From JAFEDN01 sp963712715 (GTDB taxonomy: Bacteria; Pseudomonadota; Gammaproteobacteria; Coxiellales; Coxiellaceae), in the NCBI GenBank assembly GCA_963712715.1, contig CAVQJI010000020.1, positions 62,001-126,000 of the forward strand: a stretch of 64,000 nt of DNA. Direction: 5' to 3'. The translations under genes and the position numbers were made by a program. Under the pieces are notes generated by a model. That model worked only from the letters and a program-made list of their open reading frames with translations. It did no database searches and had not been told where the DNA came from. Shown here one piece after another: positions 1 to 8,048 of the stretch (the stretch's first letter is position 1; every line of letters starts with the position of its first letter).

Positions 1-31
1 ATTTTATTCATCATATCCGCCATTTTAGCAT

Positions 32-318
32 ATATAGTCATCGTGCCTGAATTTTAGGGATGGTACTGAATGACAAGAGCACGTCATACCGCGGCTTGAC
101 CGCATAGACGTCAGTTTAAGGAAGTTTAGCCGTCATTGCGAGCGCCAGCGAAGCAATCCAGTACGAGCTTTGTAGAAATTCTGTACTGGATTGCTTCGCT
201 GGCGCTCGCAATGACGGCGTCTTTTGGGAAAAAAATCCTTAAACTGACGCCTATGCGATCAAGTCGCGGGATGACGAATCACGAAACAAAGCCTAAAAAT
301 CATTCGGGATGACTATAT
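32..318. repeat. Long palindromic MITE-like element with TA-flanked ends
   Basis: The left end reads TAGTCATCGTG and the right end GATGACTA, each next to TA. Inside, the arms pair over most of their length: the stretch around 88-122 is the inverted complement of about 236-272. At the centre lies the 88-bp core repeat at 130-217. The ends match those of the elements at 34706-35021, where empty sites support insertion at TA. No protein is encoded. Confidence 0.75.
130..217. repeat. 88-bp palindromic core repeat, copy 1
   Basis: The left arm begins CGTCATTGCGAGCGCCAGCG and the right arm is its inverted complement. The GAAGCAATCCAG/CTGGATTGCTTC inner stem flanks a short variable loop. Five more copies lie near 21368, 31769, 34905, 57613 and 60330, all intergenic. 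Similar GTCATTGCGAGC palindromes are widespread in bacterial genomes. Confidence 0.85.
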
Positions 319-360
319 TACTGTATTGAAAGGGCCGGGGGAAATATTCAGGATGTTCTT

Positions 361-1065
361 ATGAAAATAAGCACTTTAATAACTCATTTCGGTGAATGGT
401 TATTCCCTTCGCGGTGTTATTTATGCGCTGAGGCTTTGTCCGCCGGGCAAATGCTTTGTCATGGATGCCAACGCGGATTGCCCTGGAATAGGCGGGCTTG
501 CCAGCGCTGCGCTCTGCCTATTGAAACGGGCAGTCAATGCGGCGCCTGTTTAAGCAATCCGCCCGGGTTTACAGCCTGCATCTCTCCTTTTCTTTATGAG
601 CCGCCAATATCAACGCTGATCATTCAATTGAAATTTCATCAGCGCCTGCACTACGCGCGCCTGCTCGGAGAATTACTGATCAATGCAGTCAGCGATCAGA
701 CAAATTCCCTTCCGGAATGTCTTATTCCGGTTCCTTTACATCATCAGCGTATTCGCCAGCGTGGGTTCAATCAGGCCGTAGAAATTGCCAAACCTCTCAG
801 TAAGCGATTTAACATCCCCATTCTCTATGACCATTGTCACCGGCACAAAAAAACTCTACCGCAAACCCGGCTTTCCGCACCTATTAGGCGCCGTAATATG
901 GCCGGAGCTTTTTCTGCGGAAAAGGATCTGAAATTCGCACACGTGGCTATTGTGGATGACGTGATGACCACCGGCCAAACCACTCGCCAACTGAGCCAGT
1001 TACTCCTGACTCGAGGCATACAAAAAATAGACATTTGGTGTTGCGCCCGCCGCAATTTTCGCTGA
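361..1065 (+). CDS. comF: ComF family protein (phosphoribosyltransferase-like)
   Basis: This 234-residue protein has the ComF/GntX layout. An N-terminal zinc-binding region shows cysteine pairs at 19/22, 33/36, 47/50 and 60/63. A type I phosphoribosyltransferase domain follows, with the PRPP-binding motif VAIVDDVMTTGQTT at about 195-208 and the family motif RQRGFNQA near 137-144. ComF proteins support DNA uptake during natural competence in several bacteria; the exact reaction is unsettled. The last codons and the TGA stop lie inside the first copy of the hairpin repeat at 1055-1372, so the repeat supplies the C-terminus. The family call is firm; a role in competence here is inferred from homologs. 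Confidence 0.92.
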   Translation: MKISTLITHFGEWLFPSRCYLCAEALSAGQMLCHGCQRGLPWNRRACQRCALPIETGSQCGACLSNPPGFTACISPFLYEPPISTLIIQLKFHQRLHYARLLGELLINAVSDQTNSLPECLIPVPLHHQRIRQRGFNQAVEIAKPLSKRFNIPILYDHCHRHKKTLPQTRLSAPIRRRNMAGAFSAEKDLKFAHVAIVDDVMTTGQTTRQLSQLLLTRGIQKIDIWCCARRNFR

Positions 1066-1372
1066 GTACAGCGAAAATTGCTTCTTTCCAGATCCTGCGC
1101 TCGGCGGAGCCGATGCTCGGAATGAAGGGGGAGACGCTCCGCTCTCTCCCCCTTCCGATCCCCCATCGGGTAAAGAAAAATTCTTTACCTAATTGGGGTT
1201 TCTGATTACAATTTATTTTCGCTGAGTACAGCGAAAATTGCTTCTTTCCAGATCCTGCGCGAGGCTTTGCCGATGCTCGGAATGAAGGGGGAGGAGCGAA
1301 GCTCTCTCCCCCTTCCGATCCCCCATCGGGTAAGGAAAAATTCTTTACCTAATTGGGGTTTCTGATTACAAT
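1055..1372. repeat. Two tandem 158-bp multi-hairpin repeat units
   Basis: Two near-identical units (about 1055-1212 and 1215-1372, period 160) each contain a series of hairpins. The first has arms GCAATTTTCGCTG and CAGCGAAAATTGC in unit 1. A GC-rich GGAGCC/GGCTCC-type stem, a GGGGGAG/CTCCCCC stem and a final CCCC/GGGG stem around AAAGAATTTTTCTTT-like sequence follow. Unit 1 overlaps the comF stop and unit 2 ends 6 bp before the hemF ATG. A diverged relative lies at 28935-29085. The hairpins may end comF transcription. Confidence 0.8.
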
Positions 1373-1378
1373 ATTCAC

Positions 1379-2293
1379 ATGAGTCCTCCTGAATCTAAAA
1401 TAGCCACAGTCAGAGATTATTTATTCCGTTTACAGGATTCTATCTGCCACGCTTTAATTGCCGAAGATAGAGAGGCTGAATTTCTGGAGGATCTTTGGGA
1501 ATACCCCCACGGCGGTGGTGGCCGAACCCGGGTAATCTCGGAAGGAAAGGTTTTTGAAAAAGCCGCGATCAATTTTTCCCATATTCATGGCCGCAAACTG
1601 CCTCCGGCAGCCACCGCTCGCAATCCTGAGCTGTCCGGCAGCGAGTTTCAGGCTCTGGGTGTTTCAGTGGTTATTCACCCATCCAACCCTCATGTCCCCA
1701 CCGTCCACCTCAACGTGCGCTTTTTTATTGCAGAAAAACCCGGGGTTGAAGCGGTCTGGTGGTTTGGAGGCGGATTTGATTTAACGCCTTACTATGGATA
1801 CGCGGAAGACTGCCAGCATTGGCATCGTAATGCCCGCCAGGCGTGTGAGCCTTTTGGGGAAGCTCTTTATTCCCAGTTCAAACAGGCCTGCGATCAATAT
1901 TTTTATTTACCTCACCGTGAGGAGGCGCGCGGAATCGGCGGGCTATTTTTCGACGATCTGAAATGTTGGGAATTTGATAAATGTTTCAATTTGATGCAGA
2001 GTGTGGGTGAGCATTTTTTATCGGGATATCTCCCTATCGTGCAGCGCCGTAAAAATACCCCTTACACAGAGCGACAGCGTGATTTTCAATGTTACCGGCG
2101 CGGACGTTATGTGGAATTTAATTTACTGTATGATCGCGGCACCTTATTCGGGCTGCAGAGCGGTGGCCGAACCGAATCCATTCTATTATCTTTGCCCCCA
2201 CAAGTGCACTGGCATTATCAATGGCGCTGTGAGCCTGACAGTCCGGAAGCGCGTTTGTATCAGGATTTTTTGATCGCCAAAGATTGGATATGA
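1379..2293 (+). CDS. hemF: Coproporphyrinogen III oxidase, oxygen-dependent
   Basis: HemF decarboxylates and oxidises two propionates of coproporphyrinogen III to vinyl groups, using O2, to give protoporphyrinogen IX in heme synthesis. The 304-residue protein is full length and collinear with E. coli HemF. It carries GGGGRTRV near 43-50, the NFSHIHG motif, the HPSNPHVPTVHLNVRFF block, WWFGGGFDLTPYYG, and the C-terminal GRYVEFNLLYDRGTLFGLQ and GGRTESIL blocks. The start has no visible Shine-Dalgarno sequence, because a hairpin repeat ends only 6 bp upstream. The 3' end overlaps the convergent phosphatase gene by 34 bp. Identification is secure. Confidence 0.97.
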   Translation: MSPPESKIATVRDYLFRLQDSICHALIAEDREAEFLEDLWEYPHGGGGRTRVISEGKVFEKAAINFSHIHGRKLPPAATARNPELSGSEFQALGVSVVIHPSNPHVPTVHLNVRFFIAEKPGVEAVWWFGGGFDLTPYYGYAEDCQHWHRNARQACEPFGEALYSQFKQACDQYFYLPHREEARGIGGLFFDDLKCWEFDKCFNLMQSVGEHFLSGYLPIVQRRKNTPYTERQRDFQCYRRGRYVEFNLLYDRGTLFGLQSGGRTESILLSLPPQVHWHYQWRCEPDSPEARLYQDFLIAKDWI

Positions 2294-3309
2294 AAGTATT
2301 TCTTATAGAGAAAATGGATCGCGGTCAGTACAAGCGCCACAATCACTGCGCTGGCTAACACGTCGGCCAGATAATGGTACCCTAAAGCCATCGTCGCTAA
2401 AATAAGGAAAGCATTTAAAATAATGAGCGGATAAAATACGATTTTTATTTTCCTCCACGCCACTAACACCAGTAAACTCAGAATAACATGGGGAGAAGGA
2501 AACCCGATAACCCCACCATCAAAAACCGTTATTGGCAACCGCTGATGTATTTCATTAAAACGTTGAACTAAATGATATTGATCCTCGCCAAAATACGGAC
2601 TTTGCATCACCCCCGCCGGAGCGATAGTCGGAAAGAAATAGAAAATGAAAGTAATAAACACCAGACTGATAAAAACGCCCATGTAATAGCGGTTAATGAC
2701 CTCTGATTTCTTTAACAGCGCCATGATCAGGGGAGTGACAATAATTTGAAAGTACCAGCTATCATAACTAAAAGTCAGTACTTTGAGTAAAAACGGATAT
2801 TGATAGGCCCAAGCCATTAGATGGGTAACATCCACTCCCAAGGACCGGTCGAACCGCACTAAATGATGGTCAATGATGGCAAACGGCGTGGTTAATATCG
2901 CCATACAGCACAGCGTACAGACCGTCACATAAAGACCTATTTTTGAACAGGTTATCGCCACCAGGCCGAAGCGCGGCCATCTGGCTCTATGCACATGACC
3001 GATCACCAGCCATATTAAAAGTAATAGCGGCACCCCCGTGAACATCTCCATGGGAATAGGCCAGACGGTAAAATGGAAAAAGACCTGATTTATTGCCAAC
3101 AGGGTCAGTGCACTGATTAGCAGCACCCCCAGCAAACCGTGAACTACGGCCTCTTCCCAGGTATACGAAGAGATAATATTTTTTGATAAAAAACTATATA
3201 TATCAGTATCTTGAGTTATATACTTCCATAATCGGGCGAAGACCGGCAATGAGACCGGACCCGGACCGGCGCTGGCGGAAGAAGGAGTTATGGCTACTAA
3301 TTTAGTCAT
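2260..3309 (-). CDS. PAP2-superfamily membrane phosphatase (PAP2_3/inositolphosphotransferase type)
   Basis: This is a polytopic membrane protein with about eight hydrophobic segments. Near its C-terminus it has the PAP2 signature: a PSxH-type motif in GFPSPHVILSLL, then GYHYLADVLAS, whose His and Asp would form the charge relay. The FDGGVIGFPSPH context resembles the PAP2_3 (Aur1/Ipt1-like) branch, which handles lipid phosphates or phosphoryl-lipid transfer in the membrane. I place the start at the ATG at 3309; a GTG at 3390 would add 27 residues, and neither has a clear ribosome site. It is divergent from the calpain-like gene. The substrate cannot be told from sequence. Confidence 0.8.
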   Translation of the reverse strand: MTKLVAITPSSASAGPGPVSLPVFARLWKYITQDTDIYSFLSKNIISSYTWEEAVVHGLLGVLLISALTLLAINQVFFHFTVWPIPMEMFTGVPLLLLIWLVIGHVHRARWPRFGLVAITCSKIGLYVTVCTLCCMAILTTPFAIIDHHLVRFDRSLGVDVTHLMAWAYQYPFLLKVLTFSYDSWYFQIIVTPLIMALLKKSEVINRYYMGVFISLVFITFIFYFFPTIAPAGVMQSPYFGEDQYHLVQRFNEIHQRLPITVFDGGVIGFPSPHVILSLLVLVAWRKIKIVFYPLIILNAFLILATMALGYHYLADVLASAVIVALVLTAIHFLYKKYFHIQSLAIKKS

Positions 3310-3397
3310 TTGGCCAGTATAAAGGAAAATCCTTAAGAAAACATTAAATCCAGATAGCAGCGAACGGTACGTTTCCGACGAGAGGTTCACAACGTGC

Positions 3398-3426
3398 TTG
3401 TTTTTTAACCAGACATAATGTATAAT
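3398..3426 (+). promoter_or_regulatory. Sigma-70-type promoter of the calpain-like gene
   Basis: TTGTTT at 3398-3403 and a perfect TATAAT at 3421-3426 are separated by 17 bp. Transcription would start near 3433, leaving about 36 nt before the ATG at 3469. Confidence 0.55.
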
Positions 3427-3468
3427 AGATACAAAATTTAATAAATGTACATAAACCTGGGTTTAAAA

Positions 3469-6192
3469 ATGAGCAAAAATAAAGAAAAAAATCAAGAGCT
3501 TAAAGTTACCGGTCATAATCCGCGGGGAAACCTGGTTATTCCAGAAGATATTATGTTAAAAAAGATTGCCCGCCGGCCTGCGTTAGAAATGATTGCTAAA
3601 AAAAGCACCTCTGAAAATCCGGTATGTTTATTGGCTTCTCCTCCTAAAACAGCCAGGGATCAATGCCAATTTACCCTTTCAGAGACTGATACTTTAATAG
3701 AAATTCCAGTCTATTTTTTCAAAATAGAACCGCATGCGGGGTTGCTGCCGAAGAAATCCCGGAATTGTGTCGTCTTAAATTTAAATGATGATAAGATTGT
3801 CGTGCGGTTTTTTCAGAAGGATAAATTTGCCAATTCTAAAGTGGAAATCAGGTTACCCAAAGAAGCGCTTCAATATTTTAAAAACCGGGTCAGCGGGCAA
3901 ATTGATTTGCAAAAAGACGGTCACACTGTCCTTCCTGTTCTGACACAGGCATTAAAAGAAGCTAATCGTTTCAATAACTCATTTGCGAAAGAACTCGGTC
4001 ATATTCAATATGCAAAACCATGCCAGGATGAGCAAGGTCAATCTGTAGAGCGCGAATACTATATTCCAATTGAATACGTTTTTGATAAAGAGACAGAAGT
4101 TTTGGCCACGCCCATCCCCACACAGGATCCTGGGGAACCACAAATATGTGAAGTGAGGGTCTTTGCAAGAATAAAAGAAGAAAAACCGGGATGGCAATTT
4201 CGTCCTGAAGTATCAGAAAAAACTGAAACAGTGGCTAAGGGTTTTATGTTTGAGTCGGACTTACAGGCTACCCGGAAACAACTGAAACCTTCTTCCGAGA
4301 TGCTCTTTACTGTCAAACCCCATTCTGGTCTGACCAGACAGCGGTCGTTAGGCAATTGCTTCCTGTTAGCCTCGATTGAGGCGATATTGGCTACCGAGGG
4401 TGGCCCGGAATATATCATGGGTATGATGAAGCAGGATGAAAAAGGGGTCACAGTCAGATTTTATGAGAAGAATGCCCAGGGAGAATTCGCGCCTGTTTTC
4501 GTTCATGTTCCCAATGAAATTCTTTATGCCGGCCTGGGACAGGTTTCAAAGCATGATGGCGGATTGTGGCTACATGCTTTAGAAAGCGCTTATGCGACGT
4601 TGGGGACTAATGACAATCAAACGAGTGAGACTTTCTGCCCCTCTTTTATGACCAGTTACGGATCGGGTGGCGATCCATACATAGCGATGCAGGCACTGAC
4701 CGGTGTAGAAGCAAAGAGTTATCCGCTGGCGCCGGATAGCAACAGCCTGCCAAAACTTAAACTGAAGCAGTTGCTGGCTGAAATAGGGAAATTTGACGAA
4801 AAAACAACGAAGGCAGAATCGCAGGAAGTCCTTGCCAAACAGCTACCGAATGATTCTTTGCTGCGCTTTTTATTTCAAAATGATGACAATATCATTTTAT
4901 TCCTGCAGCAAATTAATAAAGACCCTTCGCGTCTAAAAAGTTTATCAGCATTGGAGAATTTCGATAAAACTCCCATTGCCAGTCAGGATGGATTTGAGAA
5001 CGCGCTTAAAACATTTGTCATTCCTTCCTTACAGGATATTATTAAAAAGTTTGAGGAACCTGCTCGCAGCACGCTTTCATCATGTCTGGATTCTAATAAA
5101 GAAATTAAACAGGGGGCAAAAAGTTTCCATCTTTTTAGTGGTCCATTATTTAGTGGACAATATACCCTTCATGAAGTGAATATATTTGAAAGAATTAGCC
5201 AGGCGCTCCGCGAAAAATCATTAGTCACTTGCGCCACTCATTCGGATAACCCTCCGCCAGGATTAGCAGATGGTCACGTTTATACAGTTATAGGTTGTGA
5301 AACCATCAAAGGTAAACACTTTATTTCTGTTAGAAATCCGTGGAATTATTATAGTCTTAAATATTCAAAATCGATTGTCACCGGAAACGTAGTTCACACG
5401 AGTGACTATCTGAGCGATATTTCTAAAATAGAATTAGGAGATTTCTGTAAGTTTTTCAAGGACTATGATATTGGCAGGATTCCTGTCGTTCCTTCACTTG
5501 GATTAAACAAAATCATATTGCCAAAATTAAATCAGCAATTAAAAGCAGACCAGCTTAATCAGGCGGTTTCTTCTGTAGAGTCTGGATTGATTACTCACGG
5601 TATGCTACACACCAATATTGATGAGAAAACGGGTAGTCAATTATTGACTGAAGCACAGAAATTATTTCTACACCAGGAATTGGCTTCTTTGATCGAATCT
5701 TTCACAAATTTCATTGGTCAAAAAATTAAAGTTTTTCATGAAATCATACCTGGTTCCGCAGAAATAAAAACTCCAGTTCCGGGGAAAGACACCGGGGCGT
5801 TCAAAGATCAAATTGAAAGTATTTTAAATCCTGAAATTCACTTACCCATGGAAGTATTCAGTATTGTCCGGTACTTAAAGTCGGTTGCGGAAAATGAAAA
5901 TCCACAACTACGATCTTATGCGACAGCTCTTCTTTTACTGATTGAGCAGGTAAAGCAAACAGAAGTTTCTTTAATTGATTTGCAATCCAGCACAAAATTA
6001 TCATCGGCAGCCATAAATGCTAAAGACTATATGGAAAATATCAAGAAAATCCCCCGATTGGTTGAAGAGATTGCATACTTATCAAGATCAGTGAATCACA
6101 TTTTTTCCAAATCAAATTTAACCCTATTTCAACCGGCTTTATCTCCACAGGACTCAAAACCGGAAACAACCCATTCAAAGGATTTTTATTAA
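3469..6192 (+). CDS. Calpain-like (family C2) cysteine protease, candidate effector
   Basis: This large soluble protein (907 residues from this ATG; an in-frame ATG at 3445 would add 8) has a recognisable calpain catalytic triad. Cys297 lies in RSLGNCFLLASIEAI, His603 in DGHVYTVIG, and Asn623 in SVRNPWNYY with the family NPW signature. Cys and His are about 306 residues apart, roughly twice the distance in animal calpains, so an insert of about 150 residues splits the core. Residues of about 85-140 look like a decayed copy of the first half of the core. No signal peptide, calcium-binding C2L domain or EF hand is seen. Bacterial calpains are rare; delivery into a host cell is inferred. Confidence 0.75.
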   Translation: MSKNKEKNQELKVTGHNPRGNLVIPEDIMLKKIARRPALEMIAKKSTSENPVCLLASPPKTARDQCQFTLSETDTLIEIPVYFFKIEPHAGLLPKKSRNCVVLNLNDDKIVVRFFQKDKFANSKVEIRLPKEALQYFKNRVSGQIDLQKDGHTVLPVLTQALKEANRFNNSFAKELGHIQYAKPCQDEQGQSVEREYYIPIEYVFDKETEVLATPIPTQDPGEPQICEVRVFARIKEEKPGWQFRPEVSEKTETVAKGFMFESDLQATRKQLKPSSEMLFTVKPHSGLTRQRSLGNCFLLASIEAILATEGGPEYIMGMMKQDEKGVTVRFYEKNAQGEFAPVFVHVPNEILYAGLGQVSKHDGGLWLHALESAYATLGTNDNQTSETFCPSFMTSYGSGGDPYIAMQALTGVEAKSYPLAPDSNSLPKLKLKQLLAEIGKFDEKTTKAESQEVLAKQLPNDSLLRFLFQNDDNIILFLQQINKDPSRLKSLSALENFDKTPIASQDGFENALKTFVIPSLQDIIKKFEEPARSTLSSCLDSNKEIKQGAKSFHLFSGPLFSGQYTLHEVNIFERISQALREKSLVTCATHSDNPPPGLADGHVYTVIGCETIKGKHFISVRNPWNYYSLKYSKSIVTGNVVHTSDYLSDISKIELGDFCKFFKDYDIGRIPVVPSLGLNKIILPKLNQQLKADQLNQAVSSVESGLITHGMLHTNIDEKTGSQLLTEAQKLFLHQELASLIESFTNFIGQKIKVFHEIIPGSAEIKTPVPGKDTGAFKDQIESILNPEIHLPMEVFSIVRYLKSVAENENPQLRSYATALLLLIEQVKQTEVSLIDLQSSTKLSSAAINAKDYMENIKKIPRLVEEIAYLSRSVNHIFSKSNLTLFQPALSPQDSKPETTHSKDFY

Positions 6193-6287
6193 TCTTTAAC
6201 CCGGATGTTTCACCATCAGGCGTAGCGAGGGAACAGTCAGGGTCAGACCCTGCGTATCCCGGGGCCATGTGAGTAGACACGCGGATC

Positions 6288-6698
6288 CTATGTATTCGCG
6301 AAACCTGAACAAAAGGTATATGCATCGTAATCAGGGTCGTCATTGGCGGGCTGATTGGGATGGATATATTCTTTGACCATATTACCAAATAGCATACCGA
6401 GAGGTGGCTTGTCCCGCATAATAAATTGTAGTTTTATATTGTTAATTTCGTTCATAATATGTCTTACTGTAGAGCTATCATGTATATGAATTCCCTCCTC
6501 TATCAGAAAATCCTGTTCTTCTGAAGTCAGAATCTTGTCGACAAAAATATCTTTGGAGCTTTTCAACTCAGTACTGCAATTACTGAGCGAACGGCAGGAA
6601 TTTACACCTACCCCAAAAAAGATAAGTCCGGCAACGCTTAATATACCGCCCGGCATCTCAAACCATACTCGCGAGTCCTCTAAATCACAATAAGACAT
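6288..6698 (-). CDS. Hypothetical membrane protein, probably the C-terminal part of a split gene
   Basis: I do not recognise this protein. From the ATG at 6698 it has a hydrophobic segment at about residues 17-35 (GGILSVAGLIFFGVGVN) followed by a polar tail. There is no Shine-Dalgarno sequence at the ATG or at the TTG at 6704. The same frame stays open for about 23 codons upstream of the ATG and reads like protein, overlapping the end of the gene at 6706-7161. One gene broken by a frameshift, with two membrane helices around a cysteine-containing loop, is therefore plausible. Confidence 0.45.
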   Translation of the reverse strand: MSYCDLEDSRVWFEMPGGILSVAGLIFFGVGVNSCRSLSNCSTELKSSKDIFVDKILTSEEQDFLIEEGIHIHDSSTVRHIMNEINNIKLQFIMRDKPPLGMLFGNMVKEYIHPNQPANDDPDYDAYTFCSGFANT

Positions 6699-6705
6699 AA
6701 CCAAA

Positions 6706-7161
6706 TCAGAGCAAAATTGAATTAAACCTGGTACCCAGGAGGAGACGGCTAGTTAATATTTGGATGAGAGCAGTGGACGTATAGGGTGAAGTGCAGTAGT
6801 CTGGTATGTTAAATGTTGGATATAATTCCCGGCAAGTACTGTTATTAATTGGCTGATGATCAAAATTAAATGATGTTTGCTTCAATAATATTTGAATGTT
6901 CCATGCTTTACTGAATAAGAGAGCTGCACCACTGATACACCCTGCTCCTATAATCATAGTCATTAAAATAATCCACCTCTGCTCTTTAATGGCCGCTTTT
7001 CTGTCATAGCTGCTCAGTTTCTCTCTTATCATTTCCAACCGGTTGAAAGTGCTTTGCTTCTGATCTTTACTATCTGTTGTTACCTTTATTTCAAGTGGTA
7101 ATAAAGGAGTTGTTTCCAGATTAGGTCTTCTTCTGCAACATTTAAAAAAATTAAAATGCAT
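6706..7161 (-). CDS. Hypothetical membrane protein, possibly the N-terminal part of a split gene
   Basis: This is an unrecognised 151-residue protein. It has a basic, cysteine-containing N-terminus (FFKCCRRR), a charged region to about residue 62, one transmembrane segment at about 64-85, and a cysteine-bearing C-terminal region with NNSTCRELYP and IPDYCTS. A good AGGAG ribosome site lies just before the ATG. The next gene downstream starts almost at its stop in another frame. The last 10-15 residues may be out of frame if the two genes were once one. Confidence 0.5.
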   Translation of the reverse strand: MHFNFFKCCRRRPNLETTPLLPLEIKVTTDSKDQKQSTFNRLEMIREKLSSYDRKAAIKEQRWIILMTMIIGAGCISGAALLFSKAWNIQILLKQTSFNFDHQPINNSTCRELYPTFNIPDYCTSPYTSTALIQILTSRLLLGTRFNSILL

Positions 7162-7261
7162 TATATTCTCCTAAAAATATTATTGTGGATTTAATATAAT
7201 TTAGAGTGCAGTAAAAAACTATACGTAATTAATACGGGATAATTTTTTAAAAGAGTGTTTT

Positions 7262-7965
7262 TTAATTGATTAGAATATCGATAAAATCACTTTCAATTAA
7301 AGCATCAAAAATGTCTGAACGATAATGTAAACCTAATTTAGCTTTAATATTTCCAATAACTTCTTCTATCGTGCGGGGTGAAAGTTTTAAAATTTTTGCG
7401 GTTTGTTTGGCGGTCTTTCCCTGAAGCAGATTAGGCGCTGGGCTTGACGGGGCGATAAGTAAATATTTTTTATATTTTCCTTTTAAGTAATATTTTTTTC
7501 TATCACTTAATTGAAAAAAATTAGTAATTAGATTAGGTAGTTGCTTGCGGGAATTAGGATCAGAAGAGATATCTCTGGCCACTCCCGAGAAACCAAGGTG
7601 TTCGCCGTGTTCATCATAGAGGGGATGACCACAATCATTGACTGTTCTTATGCGGCCATCACAACCTCGAATGATGTGAAATGTTTCATTATAAGTTGCA
7701 TTTGGGCCTTCTTGTTGGGTTTTTTTATTACATCTCTAAAAAAGGGTGTATAACACTCATGACCTGCTCGTTTTAAATAACTGGAGAAGACTTTTAAATC
7801 CTTTAATATAATGCCTTTAGGATATCGAAAAATATTTTCATAAGCATCGTTCAGAAAAACACAGGTTTTAAAATCAGAAGTGCTCATCCAATAAATATCA
7901 TGGCTATTACGGCTGATAATAGCCAGTTTTTTTATTAACTCATTTAATTTGTCAATTTTTTCCAT
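7262..7965 (-). pseudogene. PAS-LuxR transcriptional regulator, frameshifted
   Basis: The N-terminal part (7965 down to about 7727) and the C-terminal part both belong to one regulator. It has a PAS domain, whose second half contains ETFHIIRGCDGRIRTVND and GHPLYDEHGEHLGFSG, followed by a LuxR-type helix-turn-helix (GKTAKQTAKILKLSPRTIEE). The frame is lost in a run of seven T at 7720-7726 (seven A in the gene); an eighth base would restore one continuous protein of about 235 residues. This PAS-LuxR arrangement is common in Legionella and relatives. Target genes and signal are unknown. It may be a sequencing deletion, phase variation or decay. Confidence 0.8.
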
Positions 7966-8048
7966 ATTTTAAAGATCTTACTGAGGAAACCAGGTTTAAC
8001 AGATTACTTAAATGTGCAACGAGATATAAAGGGCAGTAAAGTGTATGC

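Noticed and set aside
837..1166. Minus-strand reading frame across the end of comF and the hairpin repeat
   Set aside because: It is antisense to the well-supported comF and has no homology or ribosome site.
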